Origin: Selaginella moellendorffii
Taxonomy: Eukaryota > Streptophyta > Lycopodiopsida > Selaginellales > Selaginellaceae
Assembly (NCBI RefSeq): GCF_000143415.4
Contig: NW_003314323.1
Location: 500,499 to 564,498 of the forward strand
Direction of reading: 5' to 3'
DNA length: 64,000 nucleotides
Position numbers and translations under genes: made by a program. The notes below the pieces were generated by a model. That model saw only the letters and a program-made list of their open reading frames with translations. It had not been told where the DNA came from and did not search any database. Every line of letters starts with the position of its first letter. Positions within the stretch are counted from its first letter, which is position 1. Below are positions 33,006 to 44,687 of this stretch, one piece after another.

Positions 33006-33360
33006 TACCCACTATCCTTACAAAAACTTATTAAATATGGAATAACGTTAAATTGTAAATTTGGATGTGAGAATAATATCATCATGTTTAGAACAATCTC
33101 TAAATTCGATAAATATGCCTAATTATCTAGATAGTTTCTATAAATAGCCAATGGGACTAAAGAAAACCAACACATAGGGAATGATAGTGAAGGTATTTTA
33201 GTGAACACGGTAAATTATCACTTAGTAAATATTAAGGGACCAAACTTAATATCACAGAGGTTTCTAACATTAGTAATTGCATGCTAATGAACAAGTTTCT
33301 CTAACCAAGTTAAATATGTTTGATTAATAGCACTTAAGAATTCTATCTTTATGTTCTTTT
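33006..33360 (-). repeat. LARD-2 LTR fragment, very degraded
   Basis: It follows the central part of the LARD-2 LTR (compare 3240-3690) through AAACTTATTAAATATGGAAT, 'tagtgaaggtattt' and 'tatcacttagtaaata'. No palindrome or LTR end remains. From 33361 to 34455 the sequence is AT-rich with only short open frames that I cannot support as genes. Confidence 0.6.
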
Positions 33361-34455
33361 GGCCATAAATGCCAAAAAAAGTACAGAATTCTATAAATTA
33401 CTTTCACTGGTAGAACAAAAATCATCAAAAATCAATTGATCTAGCACAATGTATTCTTTTCCATTTTCCTCCATACTCCATCATTTTCCATAATATCTCT
33501 TTACATCACTTCATCAAAGCCATCATCAACCACCAGTAATATCAACAATCATTGCAATTGGACAAACTAGTCACAAGATATAATTGAGACTTTTCTTTGT
33601 CATGATGTATAAGAACCCATGGGTTTCTTTGCAGCCAGCACCTCCCATAGCAAAGAGTAACCATGCAACCATGAGATGTTATTTAGAAGTCGAGATTTTT
33701 CTTTGCTCTTTTCTTTGCTATCCTCCTGGAAATATCCCTGAGCATATGTCCATTGATTGTTTGGGAAAAGAAAAGTGTTGAAAAAAAAGAGAAAGAAGTG
33801 GGGCAGAGAGTGTGAGAAACCACATGGGAACATGGAAAAGAAAATAAAGAGAGGCTAAAGGGCAAGAAGAAAAGCAAGCCCATACCTAGATAATGGCCAA
33901 ATAGTCCATAGAGAGCACCCCATTGATATCTTGATTTGGCTCCATAAGTTTTAATGAGTGGCAGTGGATATGGATGTTTTGCCTAGGAATGGTATTGTGG
34001 ATGTGGGATGTATTGAAAATGATGTTGGGCATGAACTTGATTTTGCAGCTATTATTGACTGCTGTTTCTGTAGTCACTGTGTCATTCTAGGTAGAGGGTA
34101 ATATATCTTTGTTCTTAGAATGCCTATTTCACACTTCCATTCCTCATGGTTCTAATAACTTGGAGATCTTTCTCATCATAAAAATCTTTCTTATTAAAAT
34201 GTGCTCTTGCCAATGTCTTCTGTTAGTATTTGCTTTGATTCTCCTTGTTGGCCCATGGGCCTTATTGTATTTTTATAAAGTAAACAAAAAATAGGCTCTT
34301 CTTTAGTTCAAATCCAGATTTAAAATACAATGTTTATATTATTACTAAAGGCTGAATAGTTATGAGATTATATTTGAGTAATAATAGAAAAATAAACACT
34401 ATATATTGGAAAATAAGTCTCAATAGTTTTAACTTTATGATTACATTTAAACTTA

Positions 34456-35376
34456 TTATTTATAACATATTGTTTTACTTGACCACATTTGAATAGAAGG
34501 TTTACCATCTTCATATAAAATTAAATTACAATTTAATTTTAGAATAAGCATTGATGGGTTTACACAATTAAATTTCTTACAATAAGTTCCAGTTGCATAT
34601 AATGGTTTTAAATCAAATGCAGAATATAAAACAAAATTTCCATCTTCTTGCAATCTGAATTTTCAATCAAAACTTTTACCATATGTTTTAGTATTCCATA
34701 AAACTATATTTTTGTAATATAAAACACTGTTACAATCTTGTTGTACTAAAAACACATATGCTTTATAAAGATGTACTAAAAATTCACCAGCATTAAGTGT
34801 GGCAATAAACAAAACTTTATATCCACTAAATTATATATTTTTTAAGAAATTACAAAATTTATATGGAATTGAAAATGCATTATTATTATAACGAGGAGTT
34901 ATTCTAAGAGTATATCCACGGATTTGATATAATATTAAAAAAATACCAATATCATGTTGAACAACAATACTCATAAAATATAATGCCCTTGCATTTCGGA
35001 CAGAAATATAAGTTTGTCTAGCAACTCTTAACATTACATCTCTAGTATTATCATTGTTAATTTGACGAATACCATTATTGTCTAATGGACAATTTATACT
35101 AGCAGATATAATAACAAATAATATATCTATTGTTAATGTTGTATCTTCTAAAATATCTGCAATAATGAATGTATGAAATGTAGAATGCTCTGGTGTAGTT
35201 CCACCTGAAGGTAATGATTCCGTTATGAAATGATAAAAGGAAGTAATTATTATATCCATATTTATTTGCTTTGGCATTGCTCCATTATTTCCATAATTAT
35301 CATAATGAAACTCCTTCTGAGTATAAGCTACATAAATATATGAGTAAAGAACTATAACAATATATATATATTTCAT
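34456..35376 (-). pseudogene. Secreted B-lectin (GNA-like) protein, two in-frame stops
   Basis: One frame runs through 307 codons, broken only by TAA near 34831 and TGA near 34664. The first 18 or so residues (MKYIYIVIVLYSYIYVAYT) look like a signal peptide. Residues of about 20-180 form a region I do not recognise. The last 120 or so are a bulb-type lectin domain: LNAGEFL, then VQQDCNSVLY and LQEDGNFVLY, both fitting the mannose-binding QxDxNxVxY pattern, and a third decayed site LKLNCNLILY. The domain is known from monocot lectins and is common in early vascular plants. The second stop splits the lectin domain, so a working protein is unlikely unless the stops are bypassed. No introns are evident. 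Confidence 0.7.
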
Positions 35377-36814
35377 GAGGAAAAATTGTGTGAATGTTTT
35401 AGTGCTAAACTAAATATTAAACTCTAATATTTATCATTATACTTTATACTTATGTTTTCATAATTTTTTTTGATTTACTTAAATAATTAAATTGATGCTT
35501 TATATTATTATTAATTTTGGTTAATAACAAAGTAGTTACTTTATTTAAAAGTTGATTAACATTATTCATCTATTTTGAGTTAGGAAAACAATATACCAAT
35601 ATACAATACAAAAAACTTTCGGTTAGTAAACCAAAGAAAACAGCACAATGCAGAAAAATAATTTATTATCATAAACTCTGATATGTAAGGACTACTTTAT
35701 TTGCATAAAGACATGCCTTTATTTTAAAATCCATATTTAAATTAATATTCTCAAATTAGTTTCTTGCAATAAAGAATTAATAAATTTATAAGCTTTCAAA
35801 TAATTTTTTATTATATATTTATTATTATAAACTAATATTTGGTTTGCAGAGCCTTTATATCATAAAATATTAATATTATATATTTATAATTATAATTAAA
35901 ATTTGGTTTGTAGAACCACATTTATGTCATAAAAGTTTTCAGTATTAGGAAAATTTTCCTCTCCATTTGTCTCTTTTATTTTGTTCATGGATTTAGGCTA
36001 TAGTTATGACAATGACAGACATCACACTAAGGATCCCAAAAGTTAGTTGTATCTTATATTGATGCAATTCATCCATAACAATAGCCAACATATGAAATCA
36101 AGCTCAATCCTTAAAGTTAAAGTAAATATTCTTAAAAATTAAGAACCACTGGATTGGATAAACAATAATAACCCTTATGCATCCTAAACAATATTAGAGT
36201 TAGGATTGCATTTAAGCAAGGATGTTCAACACAAGTTTGATTTAGAGATAAGTGATCAAGTATAAAACTTAATAAGATTCTAATGGTATATACACTGAAT
36301 TTGTAGATGGCTTAATACAAAGCAAAGAAGTTTGCCAATGAGTATTATCAATTCTGGAAATAAAAAGTGGAAGATCTCATCTTTGTGTGAATAATCTTTC
36401 CATTGAGTGAGTAGTAGAACACTTTAATGCTTTTGTAGAGTGGTAAAAGTGATAGCTTTTTTATATATATGTTACTCCATATTAAGTGTTATAGTGCATT
36501 GATAAGATGGCTTATTGGATGCAATAACCAATTGAAGTGAAAACTCATCTAATGTTTTATATTAGGTAGTTAAAAACTACACTATTTTAGAGTGAAGAAC
36601 CTAGTTATTCCTTGATATATATAACTATAGATGATTCTCTAGAAAGGTTGATCATTTATATAACTTGTCCTTAGACTTTGTTGTTGGGGTTGGGATTGGG
36701 GTTGGAGGGAAGGAATTGTTAAGTGTTAGCTAATTAATAAGTCAAAAGTCATCTCACCTTTAAGGGCTTATAATAGTCTTCGGGGTGGTTAGGTGGTAAA
36801 GAACTTGTTTTTCC
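35377..36814. other. AT-rich intergenic, nothing recognised
   Basis: The sequence is very AT-rich with frequent stops on both strands. I see no gene, RNA gene or repeat that I can assign. Confidence 0.5.
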
Positions 36815-37200
36815 AAGATTGTGCCATCCATCCATAAATGGTCTTTGTTTAACCACACTTTACCATCCTTAAAATGCATCAAAACATAAGGAACACCATC
36901 CCTAAATATCCCTTCTTTGGTCCTTATCAAGTCTTTTTTTGTCTATGGTAGTGCTCACCATTACTACTAGTAAACTAGAGTTTGAAAACTTGATCATTAA
37001 ATCTCATTAACTTTTGGGACTTCCTCACTACGTAACCATACCCTTAGTCATTAAATAAAATAACCATTACTCTTCCTTTCCATGGTTTGAGATTTTATAC
37101 CTAGAGTGAGATTCTAATAAGCCACACAAGGTATCTAAATAGATATTGCCACTTATACTTGGATTGAGAGCATCAACAACTTAATTTCTTGGGGGAGTTA
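36815..37200 (-). repeat. LARD-1 LTR fragment, very degraded
   Basis: It is colinear with about 13545-13995 of the LARD-1 LTR: CCATCCATAAATGG, TTTTGGGACTTCCTCACTA, CACACAAGGTATCTAAATAG and TTGGATTGAGAGCATC. It is diverged beyond the 30157 copy. The following 37201-38116 holds nothing assignable. Confidence 0.6.
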
Positions 37201-38116
37201 ATTTTAATAACAAATTAATCTATTTTTTATCTATTCTTTTTGAAGTCTCTTCATTAATTTCTTTTGTACATCACTACTTACAGGTTTTCTTAGCTTGGTC
37301 AAACCTTTTGTGATCTTGCATAAATCAAACTCTCCCTTATTAGATAGCAATGTTGGTCTATAGCATCTTTTTAGAAAAAGGAAAATCTTTAGCCTTTTAT
37401 TCTTGAGTTATGCTTTGAAAATAGCATTATGCAAGAAGGCATCATAACTGTCATTTTATATCACGATCCTTCACTTGATTCAACTCTTTCCAGGGGAATC
37501 CACCCCTACTAACTATTTTGAGAGTTATTAAGCCTAGAGGCAAGTTGAGTGATAAAGCTTGCACATCCAAATCAATTTTCTAATTTTTTTGTCAGTACCT
37601 TAACCATGTCATAAGAGAATGCTATTAAATTTATTTAGTTTCAAGAAAAGATGAAAATCTTAGTAATGGCTTATCTAATCCAAATAAATTTTTAATGATT
37701 AAATATATATTAGAGGTTTACAGTTTATCTAATCACTTTCACAAAACTTGTTTATAAAGGTTTATTTTAATAATTTTTAATAAATATTTATTATATATTA
37801 TAATATTTTTATATCAAAGCAAACCAAGTGTACAAAAATTTATTTTAAATTAGTTTACATATTATAAATCTATACTAAATAAATTAAAAATAAATATAAA
37901 AATAAAAATTAATTAAGTAGCATAGTACTACTAAGAAATAAACAATGTAATAAAGAGTGAATACGCAATATTTTATATTTGAAACAGTTGTATTTATTTT
38001 ATATTAAAAAATAGAGGTAAATTCTAGAATTCCATTTGTTATAACCAAAACAATTCGTTTTTTACTATTATCAATGATAAGCAAAGCAAGCTCATTTTTA
38101 TTTCTATTTTGATTGA

Positions 38117-39039
38117 ATGATGAAGTATCTATGAATATGGTTTAATATACTTGTAGTAATTTTATTTGGTAATATTCAATCACAAATTGTTAGATTTGCT
38201 AATAACCGAGGGCATTTTTCAAATTTCTATATTAATAGAATTATAGCTATTGTTTCCTTAATGCTTGAAGATTATATAATGAAGATGAGACTTATGAATT
38301 AGGTGCAACAGGTGTAGTTGATTCTGAAACTGTTCCTGATACAATAATTATTTTCCGCAGCTTTAAAGAATCAGCTATTGGTTATTCTAGTTGTTCTATG
38401 GATCCTAATTCAGTAGTAGAAATTACTAGTAAACAATAATTTAAAGGATTACGAGAGATATATCCAAAATTAGTAGGAGAAGCATTAGCTAATGCTTGGG
38501 GTCATCTCATTATTACTTGTGAAAATTATGAGCTTGAGTATATAAATACTGGAAAATCTACTAGAGATCCTGATTTTGATCCTCCACTTCATCCAGTAGA
38601 TTTTCTTAGTAATAATACATATTTAACATCAAATGATTATGATTTAACTTCTTGTTGGTCACATGCTTATGAACTTACAAGTGGTCCTAATCAGTTTATA
38701 GGAACTTATCTTCCTGAAGGTAATAGTTTGTATTATTTAAACCATAGGTATATTTTGACAATGGAGTCAAATTGTAACCTTATATTATATGATAGATACT
38801 ATTTACCCAAAAAAATAAGATGGGAAAGTTTTATAAGTAATAGTGACAAACAGTGTTATTTGCAAGTAGAACTAGAAGAAAATTTTGTGATAAAAGGTAT
38901 AAGAAAGATTGTATGGTCAACAAGAAAGTATTGTTTAAAATGCAATTTGTATGGAAGAATAACTTTTGCTATAAAAAATTCTGGATTTATATGTTTGTAT
39001 GATACAATTAAAAGAAATAAAAATATTTGGTGTCTGTGA
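38117..39039 (+). pseudogene. Second secreted lectin-like protein, broken
   Basis: The reading begins MMKYL, then TGA, then a hydrophobic stretch (IWFNILVVILFGNIQSQ) typical of a signal peptide. It changes frame near 38280 and meets another stop near 38438 (ITSKQ then TAA). The rest is open to 39039. The C-terminal part has LPEGNSLYYL and TMESNCNLILY, which resemble the lectin half of 34456-35376 (LNAGEFLVHL, VQQDCNSVLY) with weaker sugar-site residues. The N-terminal 200 or so residues are unfamiliar and not clearly alike between the two. It is a second decayed member of the same general protein type on the opposite strand. Confidence 0.6.
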
Positions 39040-39179
39040 TTTTCTAAATTTACCAGAAAATAAAATAAAATGACAACATTTTCATAGCTAAAAGTGAGAT
39101 CTTCTTCAATTGATGTCTAAAATTTAATTAGGAACTAATGAGGTGATTATCCAGATGGCAACGCTTTAGGGCAAAGCGG

Positions 39180-42100
39180 ATGTCTTCTCCTCCTCCAGGA
39201 ATGCGTCAGGCGTCGTCGTCCTCCGCTTCTCCTTCCGTTCCAATGGCGCTGCCCAGTGCAGCTAGCAATGCGTGCGATAGCAGCGGCGCTGGCGCCGGTG
39301 GAATCAGGTCGCAAATTCATGTCGACGGCAATCTGGGAGCTCTGTGCGAGCACATTCAAGCTCAGGGCTGGAATTCCAGGGCATTCTCAGATATTGTGGT
39401 TCATGCCATGGGATCCACATTCTATCTCCATCGCCTGCTGCTGTCGCGAAGCTCCTTCTTCAGGTATTGCGAGGGTTTCTTCGTACTTGGTAGCGACTGC
39501 GTGTTTTGTGTTTGTTTGTAAGAAATATGCTCCAGGGACCATGGAAGGAAGCCAGTGCTACCGAAGTGAAGCTCCAAATTGACGACGAGAACGTAAATGC
39601 CGAGGCAGTGGCGACTGCTCTGAGTTATTTATATGGCCATCAGCCGAGACTAGACGATGGAAATGCCTTTCGCGTGCTTGCTGCCGCGTCGTTTCTAGAC
39701 TTACAGGTGAAAGAAAGAAATATTCTAGTCGATTTCTGACGAGGCAAAGTATCATGTGTTTGCAGGATTTATGCGCCTTTTGCACAGATTTCATTATTTC
39801 CGAGCTCTGGACTGAGAACTTCTTGTCGTACCAGGTGCGTGCGACTAAGCTTTTGTCGTTCGCGGCGCAAGCTAGTAATATGTGTTTGCGTTTTTTTCGT
39901 AGGCCTTCGCAGAGACGCAAGATTATGGTATCCACGGAGAGCGCGTCCAGAAGGCGTGCTGGGGATATCTGTGCCGTGGTGCTGCAGTCGAACTTCGAGA
40001 GGTTGGTGACATTCATTTCACGAAATAGATTTTTGTTTTACACTGCTCCGCTGCTGCAGATTCTTCCAAAACTTTCAGCTCAAACTCTACGTACGTTATT
40101 AACGTCTGACGAGCTCTGGGTTCCTAGCGAAGAGAAAAGGTAGCACATAAATCGCAGCAGCAGCTCTGATAGCTGACGTCTTGGTTTTCGGTTTAGGTTC
40201 GAGCTAGCATTGAGTGTGCTCATTGCTAGAGGTGTTGTTACGGAGATTGATTCGTCCTCCATTTCGGATGAACTCTCGGAAACAGGTCTTGGAGACACGT
40301 CCTCGGACGTGTATGTTATGCCGTTGAGGACCGAAGAAACAGGTGGTTCATACCAAGCCGAAGCTCATCAAAACAACGAGGGCGACGTCGTCCAAGCCAT
40401 TCAAAGCATCATCTTGGAGATGGTGGATACAGCCACAACTGCCAAAGAACAGGTCACTCGTGGCTCGAGCTTGGGTTTGGAGGCAAATATTACAGGTAGA
40501 ATGGAGGCTGCTCGGGAAGAGTTTTGGAAAGGTGGTGGCGGCGAATGTTCGTCCTCAACAAAATCTTCTTCCCATAACTGGGCTCGTCCGTCCCCATCTT
40601 GGGGTGGACGATTGGTTGGGCGAAAATCAATGAAGGCTTACCCAAACAGCGACTGGACCAACAACGACGAATGGGAAACGTTCATAAGCGTTTTTGAAAG
40701 TGGAGGGATACACTATTGTCACATGCCTTTTGAGGACTTGCTAGACTCAAGAGCTCGTCTCGAAGAGCTGGGATTTCCTTGCAAGTCCGTTGCCGACGGG
40801 CTTTGGTTACAGGTATGTCTTTCTTAAGTTGGAAGTTTTACATCTATATGATATGAGACTTGTTGTCATTGTTGCAGACACTTCTCAGGCAACAAGTCTT
40901 GTCCGTTGCCGCGGATACGTGCAAACTCTGCAGCGTTTCTCTCGCTTTATGCCAGTGCAGGCAGTCGTATGTCTATCCACCACACGGTCGAATCTCGACG
41001 CCTATTCCTTACCGGGAAGAGCAAGACAAAAGCCAAGTTTTAGGAATTCATCCGCTGCCCGAGAATCAAAACTTGCCTGCTGCATCGAACGGGCAAGCCA
41101 GAGTCCATGTCAGAGGAGGCATGGACGGCCTCGCTGGTATCGGTCGCAATGGTACTACATGGCCGCCAGCTCGTATAATGTTTTCGAGAGTACCTTTCCC
41201 TGGTCCACACAGGGGGAACCAACAGCAGCAGCTCATAGCAAACGATCAAGCGGTTGACTACACGGCAATGGATTTGCCAACTTATTCTGTGGATGGCTTG
41301 AATATGGTGGTCGGACTGAGCCAGGGGATGAGCAGCGTTCCAGTTCAGTCAGATAACAATGGCCGGCCAGAGGATCAAACGCTTCAAAGATCAGTGACCG
41401 GAGAATCCGTCAATTCTGAGAAGCTTGATGTTCAACTGGCCTCAAGAGAGATTGGCCAGGGGTCGTCAACAATATCCCTGGATTTGCGAACGCCTTTGCG
41501 AAGTTTCCCTCCATTTCGCTTCGGGTACGTACTGAAATGCCATTTGTATTGATCTGATGGCTTTGCTTGTCGCAGGGTAGAGTTTGATGACGTGCAGAGA
41601 CTAACAGATGGACAGTCGAAGCACTCACCTGAAGTGTTTTATGCGGGCTCGCTTTGGAAGGTACCCTCCGTTCGCTTTTTCCTCTTGAGCTTAATTTAAT
41701 GACAATGAACTTTTGCATGGCTCAGGTGAGCGTTCAGGCTTTTAATGATGAAGACCCACGCTGCAGGCGAACACTCGGTATGTTTTTCATGTCTATAAGG
41801 GCCTACAAGCTCTGATTGTTTTCAATCTTCAGGATTGTTTCTACATCGGCGGAAAGCGGATGATTCTGGACCTTTTAGAAAAGTAGAAAGTACAGCCGGA
41901 ATTCTTGCTTCTAATGAATGTGCTTGTCTGTGCAGGTTTCTCTTTACATAGACACGAGAGAAAAGGTGACAGCACGGTATCAGGCAAGTGAAGAAACATT
42001 CTTGTTTTCTTTCCAAAAAACTTACATCTTTTGCCTTTTCTTTCAGTTGATATGTCCTGCAAAGCGAGGTGTTATGACTTTAGGCAGCCTAACCCAAGGA

Positions 42101-42238
42101 GGCACACTTCTCCCCAAAGCTCCCAAAGGCTGGGGTTGGCGAACGGCGTTCCTATTCGATGAACTTGTGGATCTTCTTCAAGGAAACACGTTCCGAGTTT
42201 CAGCGGTGGTGCAAGTCGTGGCCAGCCAGTACGTCTGA
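39180..42238 (+). CDS. BTB/POZ-BACK domain protein, 12 exons
   Basis: Exons by splice signals: 39180-39463, 39523-39706, 39766-39834, 39903-40001, 40060-40139, 40197-40812, 40878-41524, 41576-41660, 41726-41777, 41833-41882, 41936-41983, 42047-42238, giving about 801 residues. Residues of about 60-155 form a BTB domain (FSDIVVHAMGSTFYLHRLLLSRSSFF). A BACK-like helical part follows (CWGYLCRGAAVELRE, ILPKLSAQTLRTLLTSDELW). A long low-complexity middle comes next, and the C-terminal 190 or so residues start FYAGSLWKVSVQAF, recalling MATH/TRAF-like folds. BTB proteins usually serve as substrate adaptors of CUL3 ubiquitin ligases; that role is inferred. Intron 11 begins GC instead of GT. An in-frame ATG at 39243 is a possible later start. 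Confidence 0.82.
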
Positions 42239-42594
42239 GAAGAACTTTTATAGTAAGTCATGGAACTCCCTTTTATTCACTGGCTGATGCCGTGTGACAC
42301 TGGGCGCTTTTTATTTATAATGCAGGGAATGTGGGCTGTTCACTATTTGACGGAGCAAAACCTGCGTAAGTTTTATATCGCTTGTTTCTAAGTTAAGTCT
42401 CAGATGCGATCAATAGCCGGGCTGTTGGGCGCCCTGTTTTGGACAGATCTAGGGCTCTATGAGGTTGCTGGACGATAGAAATGGAGCCTCATGAGAATCC
42501 AAGAGCGACAGGGAAATAGAGCAGGGAAGAGCAATGCTGGGATCCAGCTAGAAGTTTTCTACTTGGCTGGGAGGAAGGAGGATTACAATTCAGC

Positions 42595-44594
42595 ATGGAA
42601 GATGAGCTTTCAGGCGACTTGCTGGGCAACGTCTTACGACCACCTTCACTGCGCGTTAGCAGAAGTTCGAGGACCAGCCGATCAGTTTCAAGTCCTCATG
42701 GGTCTCCATCGTTCAGGAGGCAGCATTCTCTGACCGTGAGGACTCCAAGGAAGGATGAAGACTCCAGTTTACTGTTCCGGTGGTTTTACTGGTTGCCGAG
42801 ATATTTCAATCGGAGGTTACCGTGGGTGTTTCTCATCGCACTTTGGGTCTTTCTGGTTTTTAAGGTGTACTCTAAGGATCCGGCCACAATTGAGAACGTG
42901 ATAGCGGAAGATGGTGAGGAATTGAGACGACATGTTGCATTGAGGAGTCGAAGTGACGAGAATTCCGTGAAGTCGGGGCTGTCGAGACTGGCTAGAGATT
43001 GGATCTGGCTGGGCTACATGAAGAAGAACAGGACCGCTCCTCTTTTGCCAGGGACTGCTCAAGTCGAGTCTAATATTATCGAGCACCGAAGGACTTTCCA
43101 GTACATACAAAATTCGTCCGACATGAATTTCAAGAGGTTTCAAGCTCTGCAATCTGGAGATTACTTTCTTGGTAGAGTTGTCGGCCCTTACGACGAATTG
43201 GAACAGAAGTTTCTGGGAATGTCGACCGAGAAGAAGACACCAGCTCGAACATGCAGCTCAGACGAAGGCCGTTTCAAGGAGTTCGCGAGCGGCAAACGTG
43301 TAGTCGTGCTAATGCACGAACTCTCGATGACTGGAAGTCCTCTGGCAATGATGGAGCTTGCGAGCGAGATAATTGGTTGCGGTGGAAAAGTCTCCGTGGT
43401 GGTTCTTGATAGAAGAGGTGGTCTACTAAACGAGCTCGTTCAAAGAAGAATTCCCGTTCTGGCAGACAAGGCAGCAAAGAGCTGGAGGGCAGCAGCAAAG
43501 GCCGATCTCGTCATCGCTGGCTCAGCTCTATGTGCCTCATGGATTGGTACGATAAGCTTGCAGTTTATGACTCGCGGGGTTGACTGACGTATGCATGTAC
43601 AGGAGAGTACCTCAGATATCACAAGAAAGGAGCTAGCAAAGTTGTCTGGTGGGTGATGGAAAACCGCCGGTTGTACTTCGATCGTTCGAAGCAGATTCTT
43701 GGTAAAGTCCGGGCACTGGTTTTTCTCTCCAAGACCCAAGCAGACCAATGGAGAGAATGGAGCAGGGGAGAGAACATAAGCCTCCCTTCATTGACGACTA
43801 TCGTGAGCCTGTCAGTAAACGATGCCGTTCTCTCCGCAGCAGGGATAGACGACGCACTGAAGATGGCAAAGCTGAGGGAAGAGGTGAGAAAAGATCTGGG
43901 CTTGAAACCGGACGACGTACTTCTTGCTACGTTGAGCAGCATCAATCCAGGGAAAGGACAGCTTATAGCTCTATATGCGGCTGCGAGTGTGATGGAGCAA
44001 AAGATGAATCAGTCCACGGCGTCGAATCTCAAGCTTCTCATTGGATCAGTCGGTTCTAAGAGTAACAAGCAGGAGTATGTCGAGAAGATGCTGAGCTTTC
44101 TACACCAGCATCCAGCGCTAGCAGACTCCGTTTTGTGGACTCCAGCAAGTGTGTCAGTTTCGGCTCTATACGCTGCAGCCGATGCGTACATCATGAACGC
44201 ACAGGTTCGTCATATCTGTAGTTCCATCTTATAAATGGTGCTTGTTTGCAGGGCATAGGAGAAACTTTTGGTAGAGTTACTGTCGAAGCCATGGCCTTTG
44301 GATTGCCAGTAAGCTCTTTCTGCTACCTTAGCTAGTGAGCTTGCTAACTCTGTTTGCTAGATTTTGGGGACGGATGCGGGTGGAACCAAAGAGATCGTAG
44401 ACGCAAACGTCACTGGCCTTCTCCATCCCGTGGGAATCAAAGGCGCGCAAGCACTTGCTCAGAACGTTCTAGTTTTACTGAGGAGTCCCGCTTTGAGAAA
44501 GCAAATGGGTGGGAAAGGCAGGGACAAAGTTAAAGAGCTTTACACACAGGCGGCAATGTACGAGAAGTTAGCTGGAGTATTCACGAATTTGTAA
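42595..44594 (+). CDS. GT4-family glycosyltransferase, type II membrane protein
   Basis: Four exons (42595-43546, 43603-44204, 44252-44308, 44361-44594) encode about 614 residues. A basic, Ser-rich cytosolic tail precedes one membrane helix at about residues 76-92 (VFLIALWVFLVFKVYS), as in Golgi type II enzymes. The first Rossmann half contains VVVLMHELSMTGSPLAMMELA. The second half has ATLSSINPGKGQ and the hallmark ETFGRVTVEAMAFGLPILGTDAGG with the E-x7-E nucleotide-sugar motif of GT4 retaining enzymes. Donor and acceptor cannot be read from sequence. The next gene starts only 93 bp downstream on the same strand. Confidence 0.88.
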
Positions 44595-44687
44595 CCTTCT
44601 TCCAGTGACGTACCGTGCATAATAGTATGACCTGTTGTTTTTTTTTTCTTAGTATTGGACTGTGTGTAGGTTAAGTCGAGTAAAGGG

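Noticed and set aside
33600-33883. Short frames on both strands near 33.6-33.9 kb
   Set aside because: The hydrophobic translation comes from T-rich low-complexity sequence. No homology or splice structure supports a gene.
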